Part shown: piece after piece, positions 56,091-64,000 of the stretch
Layout of the letters: each line of letters begins with the position of its first letter
Numbering within the stretch: the stretch's first letter is position 1
DNA from: Diphasiastrum complanatum
Taxonomy: Eukaryota > Streptophyta > Lycopodiopsida > Lycopodiales > Lycopodiaceae
DNA: 64,000 nucleotides
Assembly: GCA_029204225.1 (NCBI GenBank)
Contig: CM055098.1
Span: 7,342,746-7,406,745 of the forward strand
Direction: 5' to 3'
Program-made: the position numbers and the translations under genes
Notes under the pieces: generated by a model
Database searches by the model: none
What the model saw: only the letters and a program-made list of their open reading frames with translations
Told to the model about the DNA's origin: nothing

Positions 56091-56169
56091 TAAAAAGTGA
56101 GACTTTGACTGTTGGTGATCTTCCAAAAGACAACAGAGTTATTCACTATAAATGGATTGTGAGAAAATT

Positions 56170-56790
56170 AGATCCAGAACATGCTTAATGGATCATTAGA
56201 TCTTTGGTTAAATTTGGATGCACATCTAGATTCACCTACAAGCTAGAAATCATGCATCTACCATGCTAGAACTTGGAAAAACATGAAGATCTAACCAAAA
56301 TCACTAAGATATGATATAGTACTGTCCCTTTTTGTACAAAAGCAATAGTACACTTTCCCACACACGTGTGGATCCAAGTACAACAAGAAAATTAGCATTT
56401 TACACATTAGAACTCAAGATAGCATGAGAAATATGCAAGAGATGGACATATAATCAAAAGAGAAAAGTTCTCCATACAAAATGAGAATATGAAGATGATT
56501 TCTCCATGCTAGTACAACTATTTATAACAGCCATAATGTCACTTGTCCCCTTGCCGTAAAATAGCAACTTCTAGGTACTTCACCAAAAACCTAGTTTTAA
56601 GAGACTAGATGCAATGTATCCACATTAGAGTAGGTCTAAATTCGACCTTATCCACTTATATACTTGTTAAAAATAGAAAGGACACTATTTTCAGGCCTTA
56701 TTGACATTAAAAGATGTATCTCTAAGTTGAAATTTCACTTTGGCCTCCAAACTGCCAATTTAGACCAAGTAAACTAGTTGACATTTTTCA
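56170..56790 (-). mobile_element. Probable solo LTR of Copia family A
   Basis: The plus-strand segment near 56195-56290 resembles the LTR piece at 24290-24400 (tttggatgcacatctagattc, agaaatcatgcat). A TATA box in minus orientation (TTATAAATAG) is at about 56519-56528. It separates two RT-start segments of the Copia E relic. Borders are approximate and no target duplication was found. Confidence 0.4.
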
Positions 56791-56794
56791 CATG

Positions 56795-57595
56795 GACTTT
56801 CAAGTATAAATTTCACACCGATGGATCTATTCCCAAATAAGAAGCTAGATTGATGGCCAGAGGATTCTCTCAAATTTCAGGAGTAGACTACATTGAGACA
56901 TATACTCCAATACTTTATATCATATTAATCAGAGCACTTCTTGTTATTGCTACTGCTGAAATCTAGAATTGCATCAAATGGATGTTCAGATTTAATTTAT
57001 TAATGATGTCCTTCATGAATATTATATAGAACAGCCACAAGGATTCACTCAGCCAAATTCAAAACACAAGATTTATAGAATTCACAAGGCCAAACAAGCA
57101 CCTGGGGTTTGATTCCAAAGAATTAATGAATTCCTTTTACATCTTGAATTTTCAGCAAATACACCAAACAAAAATGTAAGTTCAAAGACCCTTCTTACAT
57201 AATTATTGCTTTGTAACTTTATAATGCACTATTACTAAGCAACCATCTGAAATTAATATGTAACATTAAGTTTCGGTTGTCAAAGGAATTTGAAATGACA
57301 GATTTAGGGCATGCTCACTATCTTCTTGTAATCTGAATTTTCAAGGACAAATCCAATAAAATAAAGTCAAGAAATGTACCTGCAAAGTATATTAGAAAAA
57401 ATTTCTATGCATGATCATAAGCCTATTGATTCTGCAATGGATCTTGGTTTGAAGTTGTATAAGGACATGTGTCCTCAGAGTTTTGAAGAAGGTGATAAGA
57501 TGAAGAACATTCGTTATCACTCATTAATTGGCTCTCTTATATATGTTATGGTTTGCACTAGACTAGAATTAAGATTTTATTCAACAATTGATAAT
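56795..57595 (+). pseudogene. Copia E reverse transcriptase relic
   Basis: FHTDGSIPK, MARGFSQISGVDYIETYTP, IRALLVIATAE, then decayed HEYY and GFTQPNSKHKIYRIH, EMTDLGHAHYLL (57295-57330) and KPIDSAMDLGLKLYKD, YHSLIGSLIYVMVCTR (57415-57560). The RT start region is present a second time relative to 55950-56080. The catalytic YVDD is not visible. Confidence 0.8.
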
Positions 57596-58499
57596 CTTCA
57601 TTGGAATTATTTGATAGTTGACACTCCACAGTTATTCGACAATTGTTCGACACTCATTCGAATCTCATATGTGTCAACCAATATTGTCCAAAGTACTTCT
57701 ACTGCACTTTTTGACAAAAATAGATTGTAGTCTTTGTCACACACTTCAAGATGATTGTTTGGCATTTCTATAAATACAAACTTAAGTATGTTGTCTAACC
57801 AAGCTATTCTAATAGCAGTCTCTCAGTGCACAACCATACTCATAATTTATTTTTCTTGCTCTTTGTAATTTGTAAAATAGAATGCTATTTTTGAACAATT
57901 TTCTTAGCGATCAGTTCTTAAACTTAGATCATGATATTGAGCAACTATGGGCAACTATGTTCCCATTATATACCTTATTTAGAAAGATATAAAGCTCAAA
58001 ATTTAGCATTTCATCTGAGTTCAAGAATACTTCAAAATTGTCTTGCTCTTTAACTTTGTCTGTAACTGTCTGATTCATTTATCTTCTTAGCTATCAGTAA
58101 TTGCAAAGGCAAGATCAAGGTAGATAAGTGTCATTCCGTTGTCGGGGGCATTGATCCTAACACCACGACCTTCCCTTGATCATGACTTATTTCGAATTCC
58201 CAACATTCCCTGTAGGGCTCACTCCAAGAATTAGTAAGGCCGGCCATTCAAAAGGACCTTTTTGTTTTGGACATATTACGAAGAGGCCTTTTGCACGAAT
58301 CTAAGCACATGCCACAGCTCAAAGAAGAGTTTCTTTTTCGACGGGCGGAATGGCCTTCCAAATTGACGGGTGAAGAGGATCCCAAACGTCAATCCACAAA
58401 CATTCAAAGGTCGCTGGCACAGGCGATTGAAAAACATTGCATTACAGCAACGCTTCAGAATGAAGTTGACGTGTCTTGTCAGGGCAAAGCTGAAGCCTG

Positions 58500-58829
58500 A
58501 CAGAACAGAGCAAAGCAGAGCTAGCACAGAGCAGTATGGCGAGGAGCGAGAGCAGAGCTAGAGTGGCTATGGCGGATAGGGTACGAACGCTACAGAGAGT
58601 GGTGACAATTGAATACAGTAGATAAAACACAGAGTAAAAAGAGCTAGGCATGGTTTTGCCTCTATCGTGATTGAGAACAAGCTTTGAGAAGGATGCTTTT
58701 GCTCTTGTTTTTTAAGATTAGAGCAAGCAGGATTCGTTTGCTCTTCGTTTTTAATAATTAGAGCATAGTTTGTTAAGAGCAGGTGAGCGCAGGAAGAAAG
58801 CGAGCAGGCAGGCAGGCAGGCAGGCAGGA
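58500..58829 (+). promoter_or_regulatory. Upstream region/leader of the TRAPPC1 gene with (GCAG)6
   Basis: A purine-rich stretch (agagcaaagcagagctagca...) precedes the start codon. A short upstream ORF begins at ATG 58534 and stops at 58623. A (GCAG)6 tetranucleotide run at 58803-58827 ends three bases before the TRAPPC1 ATG. The frame upstream of that ATG is open to a TTG at 58770, but no in-frame ATG was found. No clear TATA box. Confidence 0.45.
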
Positions 58830-59008
58830 ATGGCAACGGTGCGTACACGCATGCGTTGCTTGTATGTGTTTAATAGGAATGGAATATGCTTGCACTATCA
58901 TGTGTGGCTGCGTCCCCTCATCACTCTCAGCGCACAGCAGGATCAGAAGCTCCTGTTTGGCCTTCTCTACTCCCTCAAGTCTTTTGCTGCTAAAGTCGAT
59001 CCTCTCAG
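58830..59008 (+). CDS. TRAPPC1: TRAPP complex subunit 1 (BET5-like), exon 1
   Basis: ATG at 58830 starts MATVRTRMRCLYVFNRNGIC, and LHYHVWLRPL, SAQQDQKLLFGLLYSLKSFA and KVDP follow. This is the conserved N-terminus of TRAPPC1/BET5, a longin-fold core subunit of the TRAPP tethering complexes in ER-Golgi traffic that activate Rab1/Ypt1-type GTPases (family knowledge). The donor is CTCAG|GTCTCT, phase 2, after 59 codons plus two bases. The family is about 145-170 aa, so about 60 % is missing, presumably to the right of the window or in undetected exons. The short head MATVRTRMR replaces the longer leader of some flowering-plant forms. No stops or shifts, so likely functional. Confidence 0.88.
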
Positions 59009-59403
59009 GTCTCTCTCACTTATGCTTTAGCCACATTCTTTTTTCCTGAGATATTCAACTCACTGAATGAATTTCTGTGTAATATATTATTTTAATTTGA
59101 TCAATGAATTACTGTTTAATAGATTATAATCTATTTTTTTTTCCCCTGATTGCAGCGCATAAAACTTTCTACTTATTTCAATCAATCAATTACTGTTGAG
59201 TATATTATACAACATTTCTCTGATTGCAGTTCATATTATTATTGTTTATTTTATATTGTATTTTATTCAATTGAATCAATTCCTCTAAGTAAAGGAAATT
59301 TTTTTTACCACAAGTTTATGTGGGTCAAACTGCAAAGGGGATTTACAAACATATTTTTTGTAAATTTATGTTTTTTTAAACTGTTTAATATATTATACCA
59401 TAG

Positions 59404-59572
59404 AATCCCATGGTACCGCTGGTACCATAATGGGTACCATAATGGTGGTACCGCCCTCTGGTCCGCGGTACCAGGCTGTGTTGCAGCAGATCGCGATCTG
59501 CTGCAAAAACGTTCCGGATCGTGCGATCCGGAACGTCAGCGATCCGAGACCCGGATCGCAATTTTTTATTTT
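59404..59572. repeat. Palindrome-rich module
   Basis: Several inverted repeats are packed side by side: four or five ggtacc(at) sites at 59411-59471; a perfect 22-bp palindrome made of gcagcagatcg and its complement around 59483-59504; and 13-bp arms acgttccggatcg/cgatccggaacgt with a 2-bp spacer around 59509-59536. GC-rich in an AT-rich setting. Related gatcg/ttccgg strings recur at 60325-60360. Type unknown. Confidence 0.85.
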
Positions 59573-59799
59573 TATTTTATTTTTACTTTTTTTTTTTTGT
59601 GGAAAAAGGAGTAATGGCCAATTATTATTATTTTTTTGAGTTTAATACTAACTAAATCAGTTTTGAATGGTGTTCTAACTTCTGATGCCAATGGATCTGC
59701 AAACGGATCAAAATTCCGTTTTCTGTTAGAAAATGATAAAAAGAGTTAGAAGGAGCCTTCCTTAGATTGGCGGGAATTGTATACTTCTTTTGGAATAGC

Positions 59800-59885
59800 T
59801 GAGACAGGGGGTTCGGGGGGCGGTAGCCCCCCAGTGGGGGGTTTGGGGGGCAACGCCCCCTAACGGCGGGGTCCGGGGGCCTCTT
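59800..59885. repeat. G-run / C-run hairpin and G-quadruplex-prone tract
   Basis: Runs of five or more G alternate with matching C runs: ggggg, gggggg, cccccc, gggggg, gggggg, ccccc, ggggg. The ggggggcggtagcccccc part is a perfect hairpin. The plus strand has four G-runs within about 45 bp, enough for a quadruplex (rule-of-thumb inference). Confidence 0.85.
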
Positions 59886-60346
59886 CATGATTTGGCCTTC
59901 CAACTCCCTGAGTGAAAACACACTTTTTGGTGTTTCGCACCCGAAACAGTCGGCAAACTACACAGTCATAATGCTCTCAATCCGAGCTTTCATCTGATAC
60001 CCATATGCCTAAAAAAATTTCAAAAAAAAAAAAAGTGATTCTGTGCGATTCTGGGAAAATTCTGAATCTCGATTCAGAATCGCGATGCATCTATGGCTGA
60101 AACCATCTACTGATGTCCAAATTTCTAAAACCATATGAAAATGCAGCCAGTTTTCTTAAACCATCTACTGATGTCCAGGTTTCTAATCAATGTAGCCTGC
60201 AACCATATAAAACCAAGCAACAGATCTTGCATAACAATTGCTTTTTTGATATCCTTTCACATGATACCCATATTGGCAACTATACAATTTTTTTTTTTTT
60301 TTTCGGGAAACCCTAATGGGAAATCTCGGATCGCGTTCCGGATCGA

Positions 60347-60563
60347 GATGGCGGAACGCATACCACTGAAGCCCGAGGGCGAAGTCAGGAGGAAGCTCAA
60401 AGAAGATGTCCGAAGGCACAACAAAAGGCATCGGAAGCAAGAGGCAGACATTGCAGAGATGTTGCGACAGGCTCGGCAGAGAAATCCGGAGCCGGAGCAC
60501 CCCGCCCCCGCTGTGCCCCCTGCCCCCACTGTTGAGCTGGATTTGGATGAGCGGATTGGATGA
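60347..60563 (+). CDS. Unidentified GC-rich ORF, basic/Glu-rich then Pro-rich
   Basis: An ATG near 60350 (MAERIPLKPEGEVRRKLKED) opens about 71 codons with a highly charged helical segment (KRHRKQEADIAEMLRQARQR) and a Pro/Ala strip (EHPAPAVPPAPT), then LDLDERIG stop. In another frame charged coding-like sequence continues (RRQLIMVRERAARRRANQE) to about 60720. Codon use is clearly GC-richer than around it. I do not recognise a family; it may be a fragment of a mobile-element protein. Confidence 0.35.
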
Positions 60564-61131
60564 ACTTCACACGACGACAACTCATCATGGTCAGGGAAAG
60601 GGCGGCCAGACGTCGGGCTAACCAAGAGGCAGAGTGAGAGCGACAGAACAATGCACCTAACCAGGGCGAGGAGTTAGTGGAGGATGTTTATGAAATGCTA
60701 TTAGGGGTGACAAAAGGAGTAATTGCTCTTTTGATGATCATTTGAAGTGCATGTGCTATCAGTTTGCTGTGGCATCAATGATCAGCTTGTAGGTGCATTT
60801 CTGTGAAGCTATCAATTTCTTCTGTTGAAATAAATTGAAAATACGATTCACACACGCACATAGAATTTGAGATAAGATTGAAAATGCAGCATCACATTTA
60901 AAAAATCGACACACACACAATGTGCAGCAAATAAAGTACGTCCAACACTGGATATAATGTGAAAACTGGTCTGAATACAATGGTCGATCGTTTGCTAAAA
61001 ACAAACTGCTAAAAACAAAATAACAGAGCCACAATCAATGCTCTGGCTCTGACTCAGACGAATGCTCCGGAGACAACTCAGGGCCCCGAGCTAACTCTCG
61101 CAGCCGATATCTATGCCTGTCTGGAACTGGC

Positions 61132-61196
61132 ATGGGGTGTGTATCTGACACACTGGCTCATCTGCCTCATACAATGGAGGCTCTCTGTGCTCAAGC

Positions 61197-61261
<65 letters not shown>

Positions 61262-62030
61262 TCAGCAAGCTCCCTCTCTCTCTCTCTGCCATCAACTGTG
61301 TGCCCAAGTCGAACATGGTCCACCAGGTAATGGGGAGCTGCCTCCTCTTTGGATCCTGAGCAACCGAGTGACCGAACGTGCCCATGGCGAAACGAAATGT
61401 AGCTAGCTCCTCCATGAGTCTGATAGGATCCAAACCAATGTGTGGACCCACCCTGTAGATGTACTCAAGCCAATCCACCTCGAGCTCCCTGTCTGAAATC
61501 TGTGTCGGAGAGAGGAAGAGGGGATGCAGGATGTGTGCAACGCTGTGGATACTCCTGTGAAAGTACGGAAAAACATAACTTCAATAGAAAAAACAAACTA
61601 GCAATCACTGAAAAAAGTTAAAGCGCAATTACATTGCTATATTGCTTACCTGTCTGGCTGCAAGATGGGCAGCTGCAAGAACTGTCCAATCCGGTCCATG
61701 AGCTCATACACCAGTCCAAGTGTGGACCCCTCATTGTCAGCCATGCGGAGCACAATGTAGAGTGGTCAAAGAAGTCCTGACAATGTTTGCGCATCCCTCC
61801 AGAACTGGTCTCCCCTCACTGTGGAAGAAAAGTGTTCCCCATTCTCTGTGCACTGAAACGTACTGGCACGCCAAAGATCACTGGCAACCATCTGTAGAAG
61901 CTGTGCCCTGCATCTGATCAGACAGTTGATGACCACCAAGTCGAATGCAAAGCGTGTGGGGGCTGGCTTACGGAGGTCCAAATGGGTCCTTTTTGTCCTT
62001 TTCTGCCATCCCATGGTTTGTCTCAATTGT
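61132..62030 (-). pseudogene. hAT-superfamily transposase relic with one intron
   Basis: On the minus strand the first exon part (62030-61651) reads KPAPTRFAFDLVVINCLIRC, VRGDQFWRDAQTLSGLL, stop, PLYIVLRMADNEGSTLGLVY, ELMDRIGQFLQLPILQPD. A 95-bp GT-AG intron (61649-61555, PDAG|GTAAGC ... TTTCACAG|GAG) joins in frame to SIHSVAHILHPLFLSPTQIS, DRELEVDWLEYIYRVGP, FRFAMGTFGHSVAQD, LPITWWTMF. This matches the DUF659-to-dimerisation stretch of plant hAT proteins. The C-terminal dimerisation motif is replaced by a microsatellite. One internal stop; the zinc-finger and N-terminal parts are absent. Confidence 0.78.
61202..61258. repeat. (CT)28 microsatellite
   Basis: 57 bp of uninterrupted CT at the downstream end of the hAT relic, with a shorter (CT)n at about 61272-61286. 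It replaces the expected end of the transposase frame. Confidence 0.97.
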
Positions 62031-62149
62031 GAGCAGTGAATCCAACAGTGATTTTTGTGATTATTGTATACTCTAGAATCCAGTCAGTACTGTGATGTTT
62101 TTGTAGGGAGTCATTCAGCCATCACCATTTTGCCAAAAAGTGGGGGGAG

Positions 62150-63692
62150 GTAAGGAGCCCGCTTTGTTTCTAGTATTTTGTCTTTGTTATGGTAACTCTT
62201 GTCTACATATAATTATCCTTGTTTTTATTTATTTTATTTTATTTATTATCTATTATTTTATTGTTAATTGAATTTTAAATTTTGAATTTCATTTAATTTG
62301 AATTATTATCATTATTATTATTTTTTCTTTCTTCTTACTGATTGTCTTTTGCTTCTTAGTCAACACTGGTTATGGATTCTTTCAAAACCGAGTTAGCAAC
62401 TTACGCTGTGTACTGATGAGACATAAGTAGTGCTGTTTGGCTAAAACTTTTTGTGTATTGAATTTTATATTACTGTTTTTGACTTAGATCCTTCGACCTT
62501 TGAGTTGCTTGTATATTGTTTCTAAGCTTTACCTCATGCCATCACTGACTTCTCTATATAAATTTGTGAAATTGGATATATTCTAATTTCACAAATAGAT
62601 ACCATTTTGCCAAAAAGCCAAAATTTACAAACCAAAGGAGGATGTGCTGTCAGTTTATCGCCAACACCAAACAAAGATGTACGTCAGTCAGTCGGTATTT
62701 TTTGTTGCCTTCTTTGACTCCCACTCAATTTGCACTTTTATTAAAAAGAAAAAAAGACATTTCGTATTATGGAAGGAGTTGGGCACATGATATTCTATCT
62801 AATAAGGAGTCATAGTCGAGGCCGAGAGTGTGATTTCTTACCGAGCAGAATGTCATCTGCCCAGGCTCTTTCCATTGCTTAATGGATAGTTGGGCCTTTT
62901 TCAGATGAACATTATGAAATAAAATTTGCATCTGAAAAACAATCAGCTTTTCAAAACCTAAAATAGTAGGTCGCAGGAGTGCTGCCCATTCTGCTTTTTA
63001 AGCAGTCTAAAAAATGGGCAGAAAAATCCCCGACTATCCATTACATACTAAATTTCTTTCCTGTTAGGGTCTGTTCTGGAATGCATTCCGTTCCGGAACG
63101 GGCAACTGTGCATTGGACTGCCTTAAGTAGTGCATATTTTACTTCACCTAGTCTAGGATCATTAGACATCATCATTGCATCTGTACTTGCCTGGACTTGA
63201 GCCTGTGTGCTATCCATTCGGCTGTTCATATGTGTGTGGACGTGGTCCTATAGGCCCCTTCAACCATAAAAAGCAAAGGGAATGCTTGCAGAATAATGAT
63301 GGGCAAAGACAACCTGGAGGTTACTGTGTTTAGTCTTGAACAGTGGCCACAGTTGCAAATTAGAAAACAGTGTTCAATCGCATTACTAGAAGCAATCTAT
63401 GCACCAGAGGCAGGCTTCAAATTAGGCAAGGATCCCAGATAAAGTCCAAGAATTTATGACTGAACAAAAATATGTATTACGTATGTTATAAATCTGAATT
63501 GGCCTATGGCATTTTCCAGCGATAGGCTTGCACGTTCAAAATTCATATGCACTTTCAGAGCTCATGGTTTGAAAGTAAAGAAAGCACGAGCCTTTAGGAC
63601 ACAATTATTAAAATTATGGCCAGATCAGCATCAAAGCATACTTTGAGGATGCAACAATCACTCCGCACAGAGTGGGTACGGTATTCAACGTG
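62150..63692. other. No recognisable gene
   Basis: AT-rich sequence. A 17-bp string accattttgccaaaaag occurs near 62124 and again near 62600. A short ggaatgcattccgttccggaac palindromic strip is near 63078. No coding remains recognised in either strand. Confidence 0.4.
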
Positions 63693-64000
63693 CATATAAA
63701 GTCCCTCACCAAGCAACACAAGGGAATCGAATGGTGGACAAACCAACCTAACCAAACCTGGATCGAACGTATCTAGCCCCCAAACTATGGATCAATCACT
63801 CATAAGAGATAGAGGAGTCATACCAACAACATATAGCTACTAGCATCACAATCAAGCCTACAGTAGTGAGAGCCCAATGGGTATACTTATACCCTCTAAG
63901 GCCCATGCACCATTAGTAGTGCATTGTGACATCTCAGTGGACACCTCTGGAGCCTAACTGGGCCACGTCATTTAGTTCCCTTATCACTCACTGATAGATT
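63693..64000 (-). mobile_element. LTR fragment (TGTCATGCCC family), runs off the window
   Basis: Second copy of the 3' part of the LTR at 44201-44698, same orientation, with many substitutions. No primer-binding site lies next to it on the left, so it is a solo or truncated LTR. Its outer part is beyond base 64000. Confidence 0.75.

Larger units (their letters stand above)
59009..64000 (+). other. Presumed intron 1 of the TRAPPC1 gene
   Basis: No second conserved TRAPPC1 exon (the family's Ser-Phe-Arg-Thr-Asn region or later) was found to the end of the window. A first intron of about 5 kb or more is therefore inferred. It contains the palindrome module, G-run region, unknown ORF, hAT relic and LTR fragment listed separately. 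One candidate 43-nt exon is at 62107-62149. Confidence 0.45.

Noticed and set aside
58267-58500. 78-codon plus ORF just upstream of TRAPPC1
   Set aside because: No family resemblance and no second supporting signal; composition is like its surroundings. Treated as upstream sequence.
61111-61359. ORFs made of Glu-Arg or Ser-Leu repeats
   Set aside because: Direct translation of the CT/GA microsatellite.

Overview
The window looks like nuclear DNA of a land plant with a large, transposon-rich genome. Two host genes are visible, each only partly, and both have long introns. Almost everything else is decayed Ty1/Copia and Ty3/Gypsy LTR retrotransposon, with plant-type primer-binding sites (TGGTATCAGAGC), solo LTRs, one hAT transposase relic, one tRNA-derived retroposon and long GA/CT microsatellites. 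The two host proteins resemble plant NAD+ carriers and plant TRAPPC1/BET5 but are diverged from the flowering-plant forms I know. A fern, gymnosperm or other non-flowering plant is my guess; it is inference only.

Region 1 (1-15.7 kb): the 5' part of a mitochondrial-carrier-family gene of the NAD+ transporter (NDT1/NDT2) type on the minus strand. Five exons (14474-14525, 6986-7081, 6275-6381, 5741-5789, 2988-3136) join in phase to 151 codons; the remaining exons lie beyond the left edge. Its introns hold a solo LTR (about 1.96-2.44 kb), a Gypsy integrase/LTR relic (3.7-5.4 kb), a Gypsy pol relic (8.7-10.5 kb) and a Copia RT-RNase H relic (12.2-13.7 kb). Its upstream flank carries a telo-box and two kinds of tandem repeat (15.4-16.0 kb).

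Region 2 (16-33 kb): coding-like debris of unknown origin cut by an 86-bp tRNA-like insert with a 14-bp target duplication; a Copia relic (minus) interrupted by a younger Copia LTR unit; solo LTRs; a nearly full-length but broken Copia element (minus, 26.3-30.3 kb) whose leader holds an inverted triplication; and a duplicated piece of its gag (31.8-32.3 kb).

Region 3 (33-45 kb): about 2.4 kb without recognisable genes, then a Gypsy element on the minus strand (gag, protease, RT start at 35.4-38.7 kb) with an integrase of another copy directly upstream (39.8-40.7 kb), and a convergent junction between a Copia gag (+) and a Gypsy gag (-) at 41.93 kb. The latter element has a (GA)70 tract, a primer-binding site and an LTR at 44.2-44.7 kb.

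Region 4 (45-58 kb): three Copia relics on the plus strand. One has two tandem LTR-gag modules (45.3-49.6 kb), one runs from LTR to integrase and then straight into LTR again (50.3-54.2 kb), and one is old and split by a solo LTR (55.1-57.6 kb).

Region 5 (58-64 kb): exon 1 of a TRAPPC1/BET5 gene on the plus strand (58830-59008). Its presumed first intron contains a palindrome-rich module, a G-run hairpin region, an unidentified GC-rich ORF, a hAT transposase relic with an intact intron, and an LTR fragment running off the right edge.

I did not find a clearly new multi-gene system. The oddest structures are the inverted triplication at 29.55-30.24 kb, the miniature tRNA retroposon at 17.1 kb, the palindrome/G-run module at 59.4-59.9 kb and the tandem-repeat leaders of the 50-54 kb Copia element.
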